Shown here: piece after piece, positions 25,533 through 32,882 of the stretch | How positions within the stretch are numbered: the first letter of the stretch is position 1 | Layout: each line of letters starts with the position of its first letter | Source: CAIOGI01 sp964561875 | GTDB lineage: Bacteria > Patescibacteriota > Minisyncoccia > Phycocordibacterales > PALSA-1337 | Length of the DNA stretch: 36,720 nucleotides | Direction of reading: 5' to 3' | NCBI GenBank assembly: GCA_964561875.1 | Contig: CAZLQL010000007.1 | Span: 1-36,720, forward strand | Program-made: the position numbers and the translations under genes | The notes under the pieces: model-generated | Seen by the model: the letters and a program-made list of their open reading frames with translations, nothing else | What the model was told of the DNA's origin: nothing | Databases searched by the model: none

Positions 25533-26027
25533 ATGTATAATCAAAATATGAAAATTAACCCAAAAGTAGGTATTGGCCATATTCATTTAACAGTTTCTGA
25601 CCTCGATCGTGCTCTATCTTTTTATAAAGACATACTAGGCTTTGAAATTGTCTCGAGATATGGAACTAGTGCAATCTTTTTAAGTGCAGGAGGATATCAT
25701 CATCATATAGGTCTCAACACCTGGGCTGGAGTTGGAGCAAAACCTGCACCTCATGGCCATACAGGTTTATATCACTTCGCACTTCTATATCCTGATAGAA
25801 AAGAACTTGCAAAAGCATTAAAAAATATAATAGAGAAAAATTATCCAATAACCGGCACCGCTGATCATGGTGTATCAGAAGCAATATATCTAAATGATCC
25901 CGATGGAAATGGAATAGAATTATATGTAGATAGACCAAAGAATACTTGGAAAACAAAAGATAATGGTGAAATAGATATGGTAACAGAACCACTGGATATA
26001 GATAGTCTACTTGGAGAGATAAAATAG
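25533..26027 (+). CDS. VOC-family metalloenzyme (glyoxalase / extradiol dioxygenase-like)
   Basis: This 164-aa, two-beta-alpha-beta-module protein of the vicinal oxygen chelate superfamily resembles the CatE (catechol 2,3-dioxygenase) group. The metal ligands are in place: His in GIGHIHLTV, His in GLYHFALLYPDR and Glu in GNGIELYVDRP. The block YLNDPDGNGIELY is classical. The substrate cannot be deduced; in such genomes it may be a detoxification enzyme acquired by transfer. The second ATG (MKINPK, five codons on) is an equally good start. It stands alone on the plus strand between minus-strand ORFans. Confidence 0.87.
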   Translation: MYNQNMKINPKVGIGHIHLTVSDLDRALSFYKDILGFEIVSRYGTSAIFLSAGGYHHHIGLNTWAGVGAKPAPHGHTGLYHFALLYPDRKELAKALKNIIEKNYPITGTADHGVSEAIYLNDPDGNGIELYVDRPKNTWKTKDNGEIDMVTEPLDIDSLLGEIK

Positions 26028-26064
26028 AAAATGGAGGGCTTAGATAATTATTTAATTTAAATAA

Positions 26065-26087
26065 AGACCTGCAGTTCATGCAGGTCT
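26065..26087 (-). terminator. Terminator of the 26.1-26.7 kb pair
   Basis: There is a perfect 9-bp stem AGACCTGCA/TGCAGGTCT with a 5-nt loop, followed on the minus strand by TTATTTAAATT. It may also end the VOC transcript from the other side, though that U tract is poor. Confidence 0.75.
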
Positions 26088-26092
26088 CCGTT

Positions 26093-26302
26093 TCAATCCG
26101 TCGTAATAATAGCTGTAGCTGGCAATTTAGCTGGATCAGGTGGTGTGGACTCTGAAATATCGACACCTTCAATTGCATTTGAAGATACCACCCCACTCCA
26201 CAATGAATCACGAATCACCCTTCTCATATCTTTACCAGACAGACTGAGTGAACAATCAGGATTCAAACCATCACCAAAAGTAACTTTGAATTTTTCATCC
26301 AT
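26093..26302 (-). CDS. ORFan, 69 aa
   Basis: I do not recognise this small acidic protein. It begins MDEKFKVTFGDGLNPDCSLS and has a helix around GKDMRRVIRDSLW and a Pro-rich end. AAGGTG precedes the ATG. It follows the 26320-26658 gene by 17 bp and shares its promoter and terminator, so the two are a two-gene unit. Confidence 0.65.
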   Translation of the reverse strand: MDEKFKVTFGDGLNPDCSLSLSGKDMRRVIRDSLWSGVVSSNAIEGVDISESTPPDPAKLPATAIITTD

Positions 26303-26319
26303 ATATCACCTTTTTCTTG

Positions 26320-26658
26320 TTAATTCCTATTCAGTGACGGGTGATGAGGAAATAAAGACGCTCTGCGCCATTTAAATTTTTTCTGTTTATCCTCATTACT
26401 GACCGGCTTTGCAATGAATTCAATCTTCGTACTACCACCATCCCAATCAAATTCTGCATTAAAGATTATTCCGAAAATCGACCCCACATTTCCAAACTTA
26501 TTTTCAGTTGCAACAATTCCAGTCAGATTCATTGATTTGTTTATCAACCTGGCTTTTTTGCCTTTATCATCAAAGAGACGTTGAGCAGCTTCAAACAACA
26601 ACTCTGCGATTTGCTCATCGATAGAATTACCGTTATTTACCACACAATATATCTTCAT
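26320..26658 (-). CDS. ORFan, 112 aa
   Basis: I do not recognise this protein. The start MKIYCVVNNGNS at 26658 is favoured by GGAGG five bases upstream; the frame itself is open to 26670. About residues 14-30 form a helix (IDEQIAELLFEAAQRLF), and the rest is mixed alpha/beta with a basic Lys/Arg-rich tail (KFKWRRASLFPHH). It is the first gene of a unit with the 69-aa ORFan, behind a strong promoter. Confidence 0.7.
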   Translation of the reverse strand: MKIYCVVNNGNSIDEQIAELLFEAAQRLFDDKGKKARLINKSMNLTGIVATENKFGNVGSIFGIIFNAEFDWDGGSTKIEFIAKPVSNEDKQKKFKWRRASLFPHHPSLNRN

Positions 26659-26693
26659 TTTTACCTCCATTGAATGAATATTTACCCAAAAAT

Positions 26694-26722
26694 ATACTAC
26701 AATAATGTATAAATTAAGTCAA
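26694..26722 (-). promoter_or_regulatory. Promoter of the 26.1-26.7 kb pair
   Basis: On the minus strand: -35 TTGACT (26717-26722), 17 bp, -10 TAGTAT (26694-26699), followed by GGAGG and the ATG within about 40 bases. Confidence 0.72.
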
Positions 26723-26746
26723 ACAATATTCGATATTTATAGAAAC

Positions 26747-26791
26747 AAAAAAACCACCATTTAAACAGAGTCTTTTCTGTTTTAATGGTGG
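26747..26791 (-). terminator. Terminator of the 26.8-kb gene
   Basis: The outer stem CCACCATT/AATGGTGG (26754-26761 with 26784-26791) continues after one mismatch into AAACAG/CTGTTT, giving about 14 bp, followed on the minus strand by TTTTTTTG. It is one of the strongest terminators here. Confidence 0.88.
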
Positions 26792-26797
26792 GTGATG

Positions 26798-27391
26798 TTA
26801 CCAGGCTGACTTCAAAGTACCTGGAAGTATTGGGGGCAAGGGTTTTTCTTTAACCCAAGCATCATACTCAGGATTGGGAGGAGAGTATGGTCGACTAGGC
26901 ATCGGTTTGAACCGATAAAATTTTGGGAACAGATATATCTCCAGACTCATGTTAGTTATCTGTCTTGTTTGTAAGACCCTGTTTGCAGTACGCTTAACTA
27001 CACGATCCCAGACGAGTTGCTTACCAACAAATTCTTCCTGACTATCAAACCACGTTGTCACGTCATCGATATGAGCCTGGATACTACCATCCCCTTTATC
27101 GTCGGTGACTTGGAAGAGACGTGTGGCATTTTCTTCAAACTGAACATGGAATACAACTTTGTAATCAACCGTTTTGCAACACGGTATTTCACTACTGGTA
27201 CAATCGCCACCAAGTGATCGTGTTGATGTTTGCTTTGCGGATAAATCGAGGCTTTCGAAGGGGCGAAAAGCAATAAAGCTGATCCTAGTCCTCACAAAAT
27301 CCTTAGTGTTAGGATAAATAAAACCCCAACACAAATCATCTGCAATGAATGGGCATTTGACCTGAAGATCTCGATACTTTTTCCATTTCAT
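26798..27391 (-). CDS. ORFan, 197 aa
   Basis: I do not recognise this protein. The start MKWKKYRDLQVKCPF at 27391 has AAGGGG nine bases upstream; the frame is open six codons further. It carries a cysteine cluster (GGDCTSSEIPCCKTV, about residues 60-75), beta-rich segments (YKVVFHVQFEENATRLFQV) and a Pro-rich C-terminus (PPNPEYDAW, PLPPILPG). There is no signal peptide. It is visibly G+C-richer than its surroundings, with its own promoter, a palindrome in the leader and a strong terminator. Confidence 0.72.
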   Translation of the reverse strand: MKWKKYRDLQVKCPFIADDLCWGFIYPNTKDFVRTRISFIAFRPFESLDLSAKQTSTRSLGGDCTSSEIPCCKTVDYKVVFHVQFEENATRLFQVTDDKGDGSIQAHIDDVTTWFDSQEEFVGKQLVWDRVVKRTANRVLQTRQITNMSLEIYLFPKFYRFKPMPSRPYSPPNPEYDAWVKEKPLPPILPGTLKSAW

Positions 27392-27435
27392 AACTACCCC
27401 TTTCGCCATATAGGCTTTTTTGAATGAACGCAGGC

Positions 27436-27450
27436 TTGGGATATACCCAA
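27436..27450. promoter_or_regulatory. Palindrome in the leader of the 26.8-kb gene
   Basis: TTGGG-ATATA-CCCAA lies about 20-30 bases downstream of the predicted transcription start of the gene ending at 26798. A short palindrome at this place could be an operator. There is no direct evidence. Confidence 0.35.
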
Positions 27451-27473
27451 TATCAACCTTATGTTCTAAAAAG

Positions 27474-27503
27474 AAAATACCATGTTATATAGTACTTTGT
27501 CAA
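27474..27503 (-). promoter_or_regulatory. Promoter of the 26.8-kb gene
   Basis: On the minus strand: -35 TTGACA (27498-27503), 18 bp, -10 TATTTT (27474-27479) with an extended TGG just before it. Confidence 0.6.
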
Positions 27504-27536
27504 ATAATATTGGGTGATAGAGTGATGTATAGAAAA

Positions 27537-27779
27537 TTAAATCTTATTTTTCCACCTAGGTGCAAATCTTATCATCCAAGTAAAAAACTTTGCTTTTATT
27601 TTATTCATTCCACTACTAACCATATTTTCATAACAAACTTTTTGAAAGGCTTTTATATCATTACCTTCGTAACACAATTTTCCATTTTTAAAACAAAGAC
27701 TACAGTATCTATCAGACTCTCGTATACCAGTATCCTTAAAAAACGGCATCAGACAACTTTCGCAACTTTTATTATTCAT
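27537..27779 (-). CDS. Zinc-ribbon protein (PF12674-like)
   Basis: This 80-aa protein opens with CESCLMPF, has YCSLCFKNGKLCYEG near residue 28, and thus carries the CxxC...CxxC pattern of the 'putative zinc ribbon' family (typically CQSCGMP...YCxYCYQxGxF). The C-terminal helix is basic (KIKAKFFTWMIRFAPRWKNKI). The family has no known reaction. It is AT-rich like the core genes, with no clear terminator of its own. Confidence 0.8.
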   Translation of the reverse strand: MNNKSCESCLMPFFKDTGIRESDRYCSLCFKNGKLCYEGNDIKAFQKVCYENMVSSGMNKIKAKFFTWMIRFAPRWKNKI

Positions 27780-27860
27780 AAATTTAAATCTTTTTTTGAT
27801 AATCTTATTTTAATAATTAAACTACTATTACTTAATAATACTTTCCAAACAAACTTAAAG

Positions 27861-28163
27861 TCACTTCTTATGTATTCCCCATTGCCAGCGTGGCTTTTCT
27901 CCTTTTTTATAACAAATAAAAATCAGGATAGTGGTAAATAAAATAATTGGTAGAGCAAGTGTAAGAAAATTACTTCCAGAATCAGGATTCCCTGATATAG
28001 ATTCCTCTCTCATAAGTATAAGAGTCAAAATAAGTACGATATATGCAAAAATAACCAACCAACCTTGCCATTTAACTGGTGTCCATCCCCAGCCGTAAAG
28101 CTTGGCTTTAAACCAATAACCCTGAGGATTGTCATTTAAATATTTTATATATTCTTTGATCAT
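27861..28163 (-). CDS. Small two-helix membrane protein
   Basis: This 100-aa protein has an aromatic N-terminus (YWFKAKLYGWGWTP), a first membrane helix (about residues 34-50), a short Ser/Gly loop, a second helix (about 66-84) and a cytoplasmic-type KKGEKPRWQWGIHKK tail. I do not recognise a named family, though its look is common in Parcubacteria. It is 82 bp upstream of the zinc-ribbon gene on the same strand. Confidence 0.75.
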   Translation of the reverse strand: MIKEYIKYLNDNPQGYWFKAKLYGWGWTPVKWQGWLVIFAYIVLILTLILMREESISGNPDSGSNFLTLALPIILFTTILIFICYKKGEKPRWQWGIHKK

Positions 28164-28237
28164 GATTTTATTTTAACAAAAATAATAAATTGCAAATTAA
28201 TGTTTTCTTATTAGGATTTTTTAAAATGATTAGTATA

Positions 28238-28810
28238 TTATGGTTTCAAAACTTGCTCCAATAATTCTGGAAATTTATCTGTACCCATATCACTTGGAAT
28301 AAAATGACCCATTCCTTTTATAATTATAATATCTATATTTTGTATATTTTCATTTAATATACTGACGCTTTTATTGATTTGTTCAGAGTCGTTATCACTT
28401 GTAAATATTGTAAATTGACCAGTACGCTTTATCAAATCTGGACTAATTGTAAAATCACAAAATCCAGTCTCTGAGGTCTTGTATGGATCAATTGATGGTG
28501 CCACAAGTATTATTTTACTGACCTCTATTTTTGTATTTTCTGATAACCATCGAACTATAAAACCTGCACCGGCACTATGCCCTATTAGGATTGTTTCTTT
28601 ATTTATATTAAACCTCTCAAATTCTGTACTCCAAATTTTATAATCTGGTTTGTATGAATGAGGCATTTCAGGAGTGTCAGCTTTTATATCTTTTATTATA
28701 AGTTGTTTCTGTATCCACGGAATCCAAGCAAAATTGCTTGAGGATGGAAATTGATCAGAGTAATAAACTTCCTTACTCGGTTTACCATGAATAATTATTG
28801 CATTTTTCAT
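28238..28810 (-). CDS. RBBP9/YdeN-like serine hydrolase
   Basis: This is a small alpha/beta hydrolase, 190 aa. The opening AIIIHGKPSK, the nucleophile elbow GHSAG (about residue 78), an acidic residue in TSDNDSEQI (about 137) and the catalytic His in KGMGHFIPSDMG (about 167) complete a Ser-Asp-His triad in the expected order and spacing. FPELLEQVL ends the protein as in the family. The substrate is unknown. There is no signal peptide, so it is cytoplasmic. Confidence 0.88.
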   Translation of the reverse strand: MKNAIIIHGKPSKEVYYSDQFPSSSNFAWIPWIQKQLIIKDIKADTPEMPHSYKPDYKIWSTEFERFNINKETILIGHSAGAGFIVRWLSENTKIEVSKIILVAPSIDPYKTSETGFCDFTISPDLIKRTGQFTIFTSDNDSEQINKSVSILNENIQNIDIIIIKGMGHFIPSDMGTDKFPELLEQVLKP

Positions 28811-28899
28811 AATAAAAGTTTATCAAAGTATAGATTTAAAAGATACTATCCAGAATACAAATACCTTATAAAAAGATTATAACAAGGAATTGTTTATGG

Positions 28900-28950
28900 A
28901 TAAAACACAAACCCGCCTCAACTTGCAGACCAGGTCTGTGATTTGGCGGG
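28900..28950 (-). terminator. Compound terminator of the 29.0-kb gene
   Basis: The outer stem CCCGCC/GGCGGG (28912-28917 with 28945-28950) encloses an inner stem CAGACC/GGTCTG with a one-base loop, with unpaired bases between. On the minus strand TTTGTGTTTTATCC follows. Confidence 0.8.
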
Positions 28951-28961
28951 TTATTATAACT

Positions 28962-29441
28962 TTATCCTTTCTCAACTGTTTTGATAATTGATGAAGTGAA
29001 AGTAACAATTGCTTTTTGAATCTTCTTGATTTCCTCTAGCGCATCTACTTCACTAATCTCAAATTGACCCTTATCATCACCAATAGTGATGAACCTGTAA
29101 AGGCTAGTTTTGATCTTAAAATAAGTAACCGAGCACAGACGCACCGGTCTTCCCCCTATTACCTTATAGAGATAAAATTTGTAGAACAGTAGTCTGGGCT
29201 TCATGGGTTTGCCTGCATACTGTGTAACCATAACACCAAAGTCAGGTCCTAATTTCCTAGGCCCACGTAGCTTCTTTACAGTCAAACCTCTGATCAATAT
29301 TATTTCTCCTCCTTTACTTAAGGACATCGTATACCCGAGTGGTAGTTCTACATTGAAGTCAATATCTTCTCCAAAACTTGGGATAAGCTTATCTTCAGCG
29401 TTTGATACGATTTTATCCGTTTTGATATTCTTGATTTTCAA
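28962..29441 (-). CDS. ORFan, 159 aa, TTG start
   Basis: I do not recognise this protein. The start codon is TTG (29439-29441) with AGGAAA shortly upstream. The sequence is basic and beta-rich (NVELPLGYTMSLSKGGEIILI, LLFYKFYLYKVIGGRPVRL), ending in a helix (EEIKKIQKAIVTFTSSIIKTV). There is no membrane helix. It has a private compound terminator. Upstream, 29442-29672 is AT-rich with no clear gene. Confidence 0.7.
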   Translation of the reverse strand: MKIKNIKTDKIVSNAEDKLIPSFGEDIDFNVELPLGYTMSLSKGGEIILIRGLTVKKLRGPRKLGPDFGVMVTQYAGKPMKPRLLFYKFYLYKVIGGRPVRLCSVTYFKIKTSLYRFITIGDDKGQFEISEVDALEEIKKIQKAIVTFTSSIIKTVEKG

Positions 29442-29672
29442 GGTATTTCCTATTCTATTTGTATTTGTGCTTTATGGTTTTATTCTAAATGAAGAATATA
29501 ATAAGTAATTGTAAATGTCTATTTTAAAAATTTAAAATATCATTACTGTAAAATTACACAAATATCAGAAACTTTTAAAAGAAAATTGAGAGCGTATCTG
29601 GATCACGAATATCAAATATGGTTTCTCTAGAATAGCGTGTCCAGTTGTTGAAGAAATGAGGAAATATAAATA

Positions 29673-29710
29673 GAAAAGCCTCGTTTCATGATTGGTCCAC
29701 GAAACGAGGC
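29673..29710 (-). terminator. Terminator of the TrpF-like gene
   Basis: There is a perfect 10-bp stem GCCTCGTTTC/GAAACGAGGC (29678-29687 with 29701-29710), followed on the minus strand by TTTTC. Confidence 0.8.
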
Positions 29711-29724
29711 ATTGTATTCAGTTA

Positions 29725-30501
29725 TCACTTCAGAATCTCAAGTGCTTTGACAAGATACACACTCGCCATGTCCCAGTCGATCGGATCGAATGCGCTTCCG
29801 CTCGGTCGAAGTTTCCCCTGGGCATCAATCGAGATGTCAGGAAATACCTTGACGAGAGGTTCGACTAATCCGACACTATCAGGACCGAGTCCACCGGCAG
29901 CAACAAGTCCCAAGTCTGGAAATCGATCCTTGATTGCTCGTGCAAATGGAATGAGTGCCGAAGCATCCATACCTATACCTCGCCCCACACTCTTATCGAG
30001 AAGAACACGGTGGATTATTCCGTTGTAATCCTCAAGTCGCTGAACCACTTTAGCTGGATCGCCACCGCATTCATCGAAAGACTTTTTTCCGACCTGAAGG
30101 ATCACTTCAATATCCTTTCGTAACGTACTAACGCTACTTGTGACAACTCCAGGATCTGGCCACGTCATGTCGAGTTGGACAGCATGGACGAACGGACCGG
30201 CATATTCTAGTCCACGAGCTAGGTCTGTGATCTTTATCCTATTGTTATAGTCTGCATAGTGCAGACAGTAGTAAACATCATCATCGTCTTGACGGAAAAT
30301 GTCTGCGATCGTTTCCTTTGGCGGAAAAACCGTTGACCACTTAGTCTCGATGTCATTCAGAGTTTTAAAGCTCATCATAACACCGACGTGTAACACTCGC
30401 TTTGACCCCAAAGATTTGTGTCTCCGGAACACCTCGAGCATTCTCGCCACTTGCTCAAAACTAGTGAAGTCGGTGATACCGATATATGGGTTCATATTCA
30501 T
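29725..30501 (-). CDS. TIM-barrel protein resembling phosphoribosylanthranilate isomerase (TrpF)
   Basis: The start is the ATG at 30501 (MNMNPYIGITDF); a TTG two codons earlier is also in frame. The 258-aa protein opens with the first-strand phrase IGITDFTSFEQV. It has a VQLDMTWPDPG strand (about residue 110), RVLLDKSVGRGIGMD (about 165) and the phosphate-binding-like LVAAGGLGPDSV (about 198) followed by ISIDAQGKLRPSG. These are the TrpF-like layout and order. The usual CxxC-type start and the exact catalytic Cys/Asp pair are not obvious, so it may act on another substrate. No other trp gene is nearby. It is strikingly G+C-rich against its surroundings, with its own promoter and terminator. 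Confidence 0.65.
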   Translation of the reverse strand: MNMNPYIGITDFTSFEQVARMLEVFRRHKSLGSKRVLHVGVMMSFKTLNDIETKWSTVFPPKETIADIFRQDDDDVYYCLHYADYNNRIKITDLARGLEYAGPFVHAVQLDMTWPDPGVVTSSVSTLRKDIEVILQVGKKSFDECGGDPAKVVQRLEDYNGIIHRVLLDKSVGRGIGMDASALIPFARAIKDRFPDLGLVAAGGLGPDSVGLVEPLVKVFPDISIDAQGKLRPSGSAFDPIDWDMASVYLVKALEILK

Positions 30502-30537
30502 GTACAAATCATTTCTGTTTGGTTTGTTCTGGTTTGA

Positions 30538-30565
30538 ATATTACACAAAAATTGCTTAAAGTCAA
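30538..30565 (-). promoter_or_regulatory. Promoter of the TrpF-like gene
   Basis: On the minus strand: -35 TTGACT (30560-30565), 16 bp, -10 TAATAT (30538-30543), about 40 bp upstream of the ATG. Confidence 0.7.
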
Positions 30566-30633
30566 TAAAATTGATAAAATGGCAACATTATAAAAATTAC
30601 AATGCAAACTACTAGAAATATAGCAAAGTATTG

Positions 30634-30906
30634 CTAATCCTTGAGAGAAATAACTTGCAAACCTTTCTTATCAATATCTTCACGTGGCCAGAATTTTGTA
30701 AGTTCTTCTATCTTCCACTTACCAACATAACCAACAGATTTTTCTATAGTCCTACCGGTATAGTCTCTAATAGAAGGGTCCCATTCTTTTAATATCAATA
30801 TATCTCCCTCAGAAATATCAAAATCATTGAGCCTTAATTCAAAAGTCTTTTTACCATCTACAATTTGTTGAAAATATTCAGGCCAAACTTTTTTCTCGAT
30901 TCGCAT
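30634..30906 (-). CDS. ASCH-superfamily (DUF3850-like) protein
   Basis: This 90-aa protein has the PUA-like ASCH fold, which is thought to bind RNA or nucleic acid. The signature is complete: KKVWPEYFQQIVDGKKTFELRLNDFD at residues 5-30 (Lys, the GKKTFELR box, then ND), EGDILILKEWDP (33-44) and a GRTIEKSVGYVGK strand. The precise target is unknown. It is divergent from the glycosylase-like gene at 30961, with 54 bp between them. Confidence 0.87.
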   Translation of the reverse strand: MRIEKKVWPEYFQQIVDGKKTFELRLNDFDISEGDILILKEWDPSIRDYTGRTIEKSVGYVGKWKIEELTKFWPREDIDKKGLQVISLKD

Positions 30907-30960
30907 AGTAAATATATTTTAGCAGAAAATAGTGGGAAATGATAAAATTACGATTAACTG

Positions 30961-31706
30961 ATGAAGAAAAATCTAATTAAAAATTGCATAACACTAATCG
31001 ATGCATTTAAATCAGGTAAGCTTGGTCAAACTGTTATGCCTGAAGATTCGAGTCCGAATTTCACTGATAAAGATAAGGAATTTAGGATTGCATATTTTAC
31101 TCTGCCAATGGCTTTAAACTATCAGCGAGATAGTTATAAGTTATGGGAATCTGTGCTTAAGACTTTTAATGACACCGACACTAGATTTGTATTTGACGTA
31201 AAAGCCGTTTCTAATGCTTCTCAGGGTGAAGTGCGTAAAGCACTAATGAAATATAAAGTTGCTCTTCAACCTAATAAACATGTTAATACCTGGCAAACGA
31301 TTGCAAAGACAGTTCACGATGAATGGGGTTCATTCACAAAATTCTTTGAAACAATAAACAGTGATTTTATCAATTAAAACAGCTCGTTAAGGTTGAGCAC
31401 AAGAAAGGATTTCCTTATTTATCTGGTCCGAAGATATTTAATTATTGGTCCTTTATCATAAGTACTTACGGTAAGATCAGTTTAAATAATCGTGACCAAA
31501 TCGAAATTGCACCCGATACTCATATTACTCAATGCTCAGTAAAACTAGGTGTAATTTCTCCAGAGGAAGCAACCAATTTAACAAAAGACGAAATTTCAGA
31601 ACGTTGGAGAGATTTGTTAAAAGATAGCGGAATTGATCCTATCGACATGCATCCACCACTTTGGTTTTGGAGTAGAAATGGTTTTATTTTTAATTTAAAT
31701 AAATAA
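30961..31706 (+). pseudogene. HhH-GPD DNA glycosylase-like gene with a frameshift
   Basis: Two adjacent frames make one protein of about 248 aa. The first (30961-31377) ends in TAA after ETINSDFIN. The second continues one frame back from about 31366 to 31706, giving QLKQLVKVEHKKGFPYLSG onward. One missing T in the run GATTTTAT (31363-31370) would join them. The second part has a helix-hairpin-helix-like KGFPYLSGPKIFNYW with a possible catalytic Lys. It also has IAPDTHITQCSVKLGV, matching the DTH motif with the catalytic Asp of base-excision glycosylases. It is a disrupted gene, a sequencing error or a -1 recoding site. The next gene starts one base after its stop. Confidence 0.7.
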
Positions 31707-31707
31707 C

Positions 31708-32055
31708 ATGAACATAACTTATAAAGGCACAATCGTTGAAGAAAGCCTCGAAGATAACAGAATTCTTAATGATTTAAACATAATTGGTTTCAAGATTTCA
31801 AAAGATGAAAACCCTGAAGATCGTTGGCATTTATATACTGTAAAAGTTACTGAGAATGATATTAGAAAAGTTTCTCAATATATAAAGTCTGGTACGTGGT
31901 ACATGCATTTCTGGAACGGTAATGATGTAATTGCTGTATTTAAAGATAAAGTCTTTGAGTTTAAGCACAATCAAAAAGAAACATGGAAAGATGCTTGCGA
32001 TTACGGACGGTCACTGGGTATTCCAGAGGAACAGCTTGATTTTGTGATTGAGTAA
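31708..32055 (+). CDS. ORFan, 115 aa, behind the glycosylase-like gene
   Basis: I do not recognise this protein. It is acidic, alpha/beta, with EDRWHLYTVKVTENDI (about residues 43-58), aromatic GTWYMHFWNGNDVI (about 67-80) and a helical end SLGIPEEQLDFVIE. The ATG follows the stop of the glycosylase-like gene after one base (TAACATG), so they are one operon and probably coupled. It converges with the gene at 32073. Confidence 0.75.
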   Translation: MNITYKGTIVEESLEDNRILNDLNIIGFKISKDENPEDRWHLYTVKVTENDIRKVSQYIKSGTWYMHFWNGNDVIAVFKDKVFEFKHNQKETWKDACDYGRSLGIPEEQLDFVIE

Positions 32056-32072
32056 AAATCTAATTTTTAGTT

Positions 32073-32537
32073 TTATATTATTTTTTTAACTTCCTTCAAT
32101 TGTGAAACTAGATATATTGATTTAAATTTTGATTTTATAGCTCTTTCTTTAATCTCACCCTTATAATCTTCAATTAATTTATCAATAAAAGGGTTAAGCA
32201 TTATTGAATGTATAATTAATATAATTTCTGAGACCTCTTGTCTACTGCCGTACCTATTTATTTTTCTATTAATTGGTTCCAAAATAGATTTATTCACTAC
32301 CTCATTATATTTATAGCCACCATCATAAATTTTATTTTTAATTAATTTTTGCACTTCTCCTTCAGGAGTAGTAACCTGAAAATTTAGTATTTCTTTACCG
32401 TTATCATATACAAAATCAATATCTGTCTCTTCTTTCTTGAGATAACTATCAATTATTTTATAATTAAAATATTCTAGATAAATTCTTACAGCATTATATT
32501 CTTGTGTATTCTTTACCTTATTGTGAACATTCTCCAT
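32073..32537 (-). CDS. Possible nuclease-fold protein, 154 aa
   Basis: There is no certain family. The stretch YLKKEETDIDFVYDN...EILNFQVTTPEG (about residues 33-60) has an Asp followed, one strand later, by a hydrophobic-x-Gln-hydrophobic strand, like the D...(E/Q)xK core of PD-(D/E)XK nucleases. However, the final Lys is Val, so activity is doubtful. The rest is helical and basic. The ATG lies inside the end of the membrane-protein frame at 32518-32754 (20-bp overlap), so the two are co-expressed. Confidence 0.65.
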   Translation of the reverse strand: MENVHNKVKNTQEYNAVRIYLEYFNYKIIDSYLKKEETDIDFVYDNGKEILNFQVTTPEGEVQKLIKNKIYDGGYKYNEVVNKSILEPINRKINRYGSRQEVSEIILIIHSIMLNPFIDKLIEDYKGEIKERAIKSKFKSIYLVSQLKEVKKII

Positions 32538-32754
32538 ACTCTCGAATATCTTTATCTTTATTGCTTTTTTCTTCTCTACTGATCATTACATTAAACTTTC
32601 TTGAACTACAAAATGTATATGAAGCTAAAAAAAAGTAGATGAAAAGAAGTACTACTGGTACTACCATTATATTACTTTTAAGAAAATTTGTAGTTATACT
32701 ACAACTAAATAAAAGTACAAAAGCACATGCAATTACAGAATTTAAATTAGCCAG
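32518..32754 (-). CDS. Small two-helix membrane protein overlapping the 32.1-kb gene
   Basis: The open frame runs from the stop at 32518-32520 up to 32778. It encodes two hydrophobic helices (about residues 5-20 with VIACAFVLLFS, and VVPVVLLFIYFFLASYTF) and a charged tail ISREEKSNKDKDIREY. There is no ATG before the second helix: CTG at 32754 is the best alternative start, and an ATG start would give a one-helix, 47-aa form. The composition is strongly membrane-like and the tail overlaps the next gene, so a real or recently 5'-damaged gene is likely. Confidence 0.5.
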   Translation of the reverse strand: MANLNSVIACAFVLLFSCSITTNFLKSNIMVVPVVLLFIYFFLASYTFCSSRKFNVMISREEKSNKDKDIREYGECSQ

Positions 32755-32814
32755 GAAAATGGAAATCTCAATAAATAATTACATTATATTTTCAAAAACA
32801 CCCTCCAAATAAAT

Positions 32815-32882
32815 AAAAAGCCGCACTTCTGTATGAAAAGAAAGTATGGCTTTCATTTCATTGAGTGCGACTTGTGAGGCTT
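32815..32882 (-). terminator. Terminator of the truncated 32.9-kb gene
   Basis: CGCACT/AGTGCG (32822-32827 with 32864-32869) sits inside a looser AAGC/GCTT closure, with a small inner GAAAG/CTTTC stem. On the minus strand TTTTTATTT follows. It overlaps the stop codon of the frame at 32881. Confidence 0.7.

Noticed and set aside
25714..26211. 165-aa minus-strand frame opposite the VOC gene
   Set aside because: Leu/His/Tyr-rich antisense shadow crossing a terminator hairpin. The VOC gene on the other strand has intact metal ligands.
29580..29672. Possible plus-strand gene remnant (RAYLDHEYQIWF and VVEEMRKYK in different frames)
   Set aside because: Too short, with several stops and no recognisable family; it cannot be told from chance.
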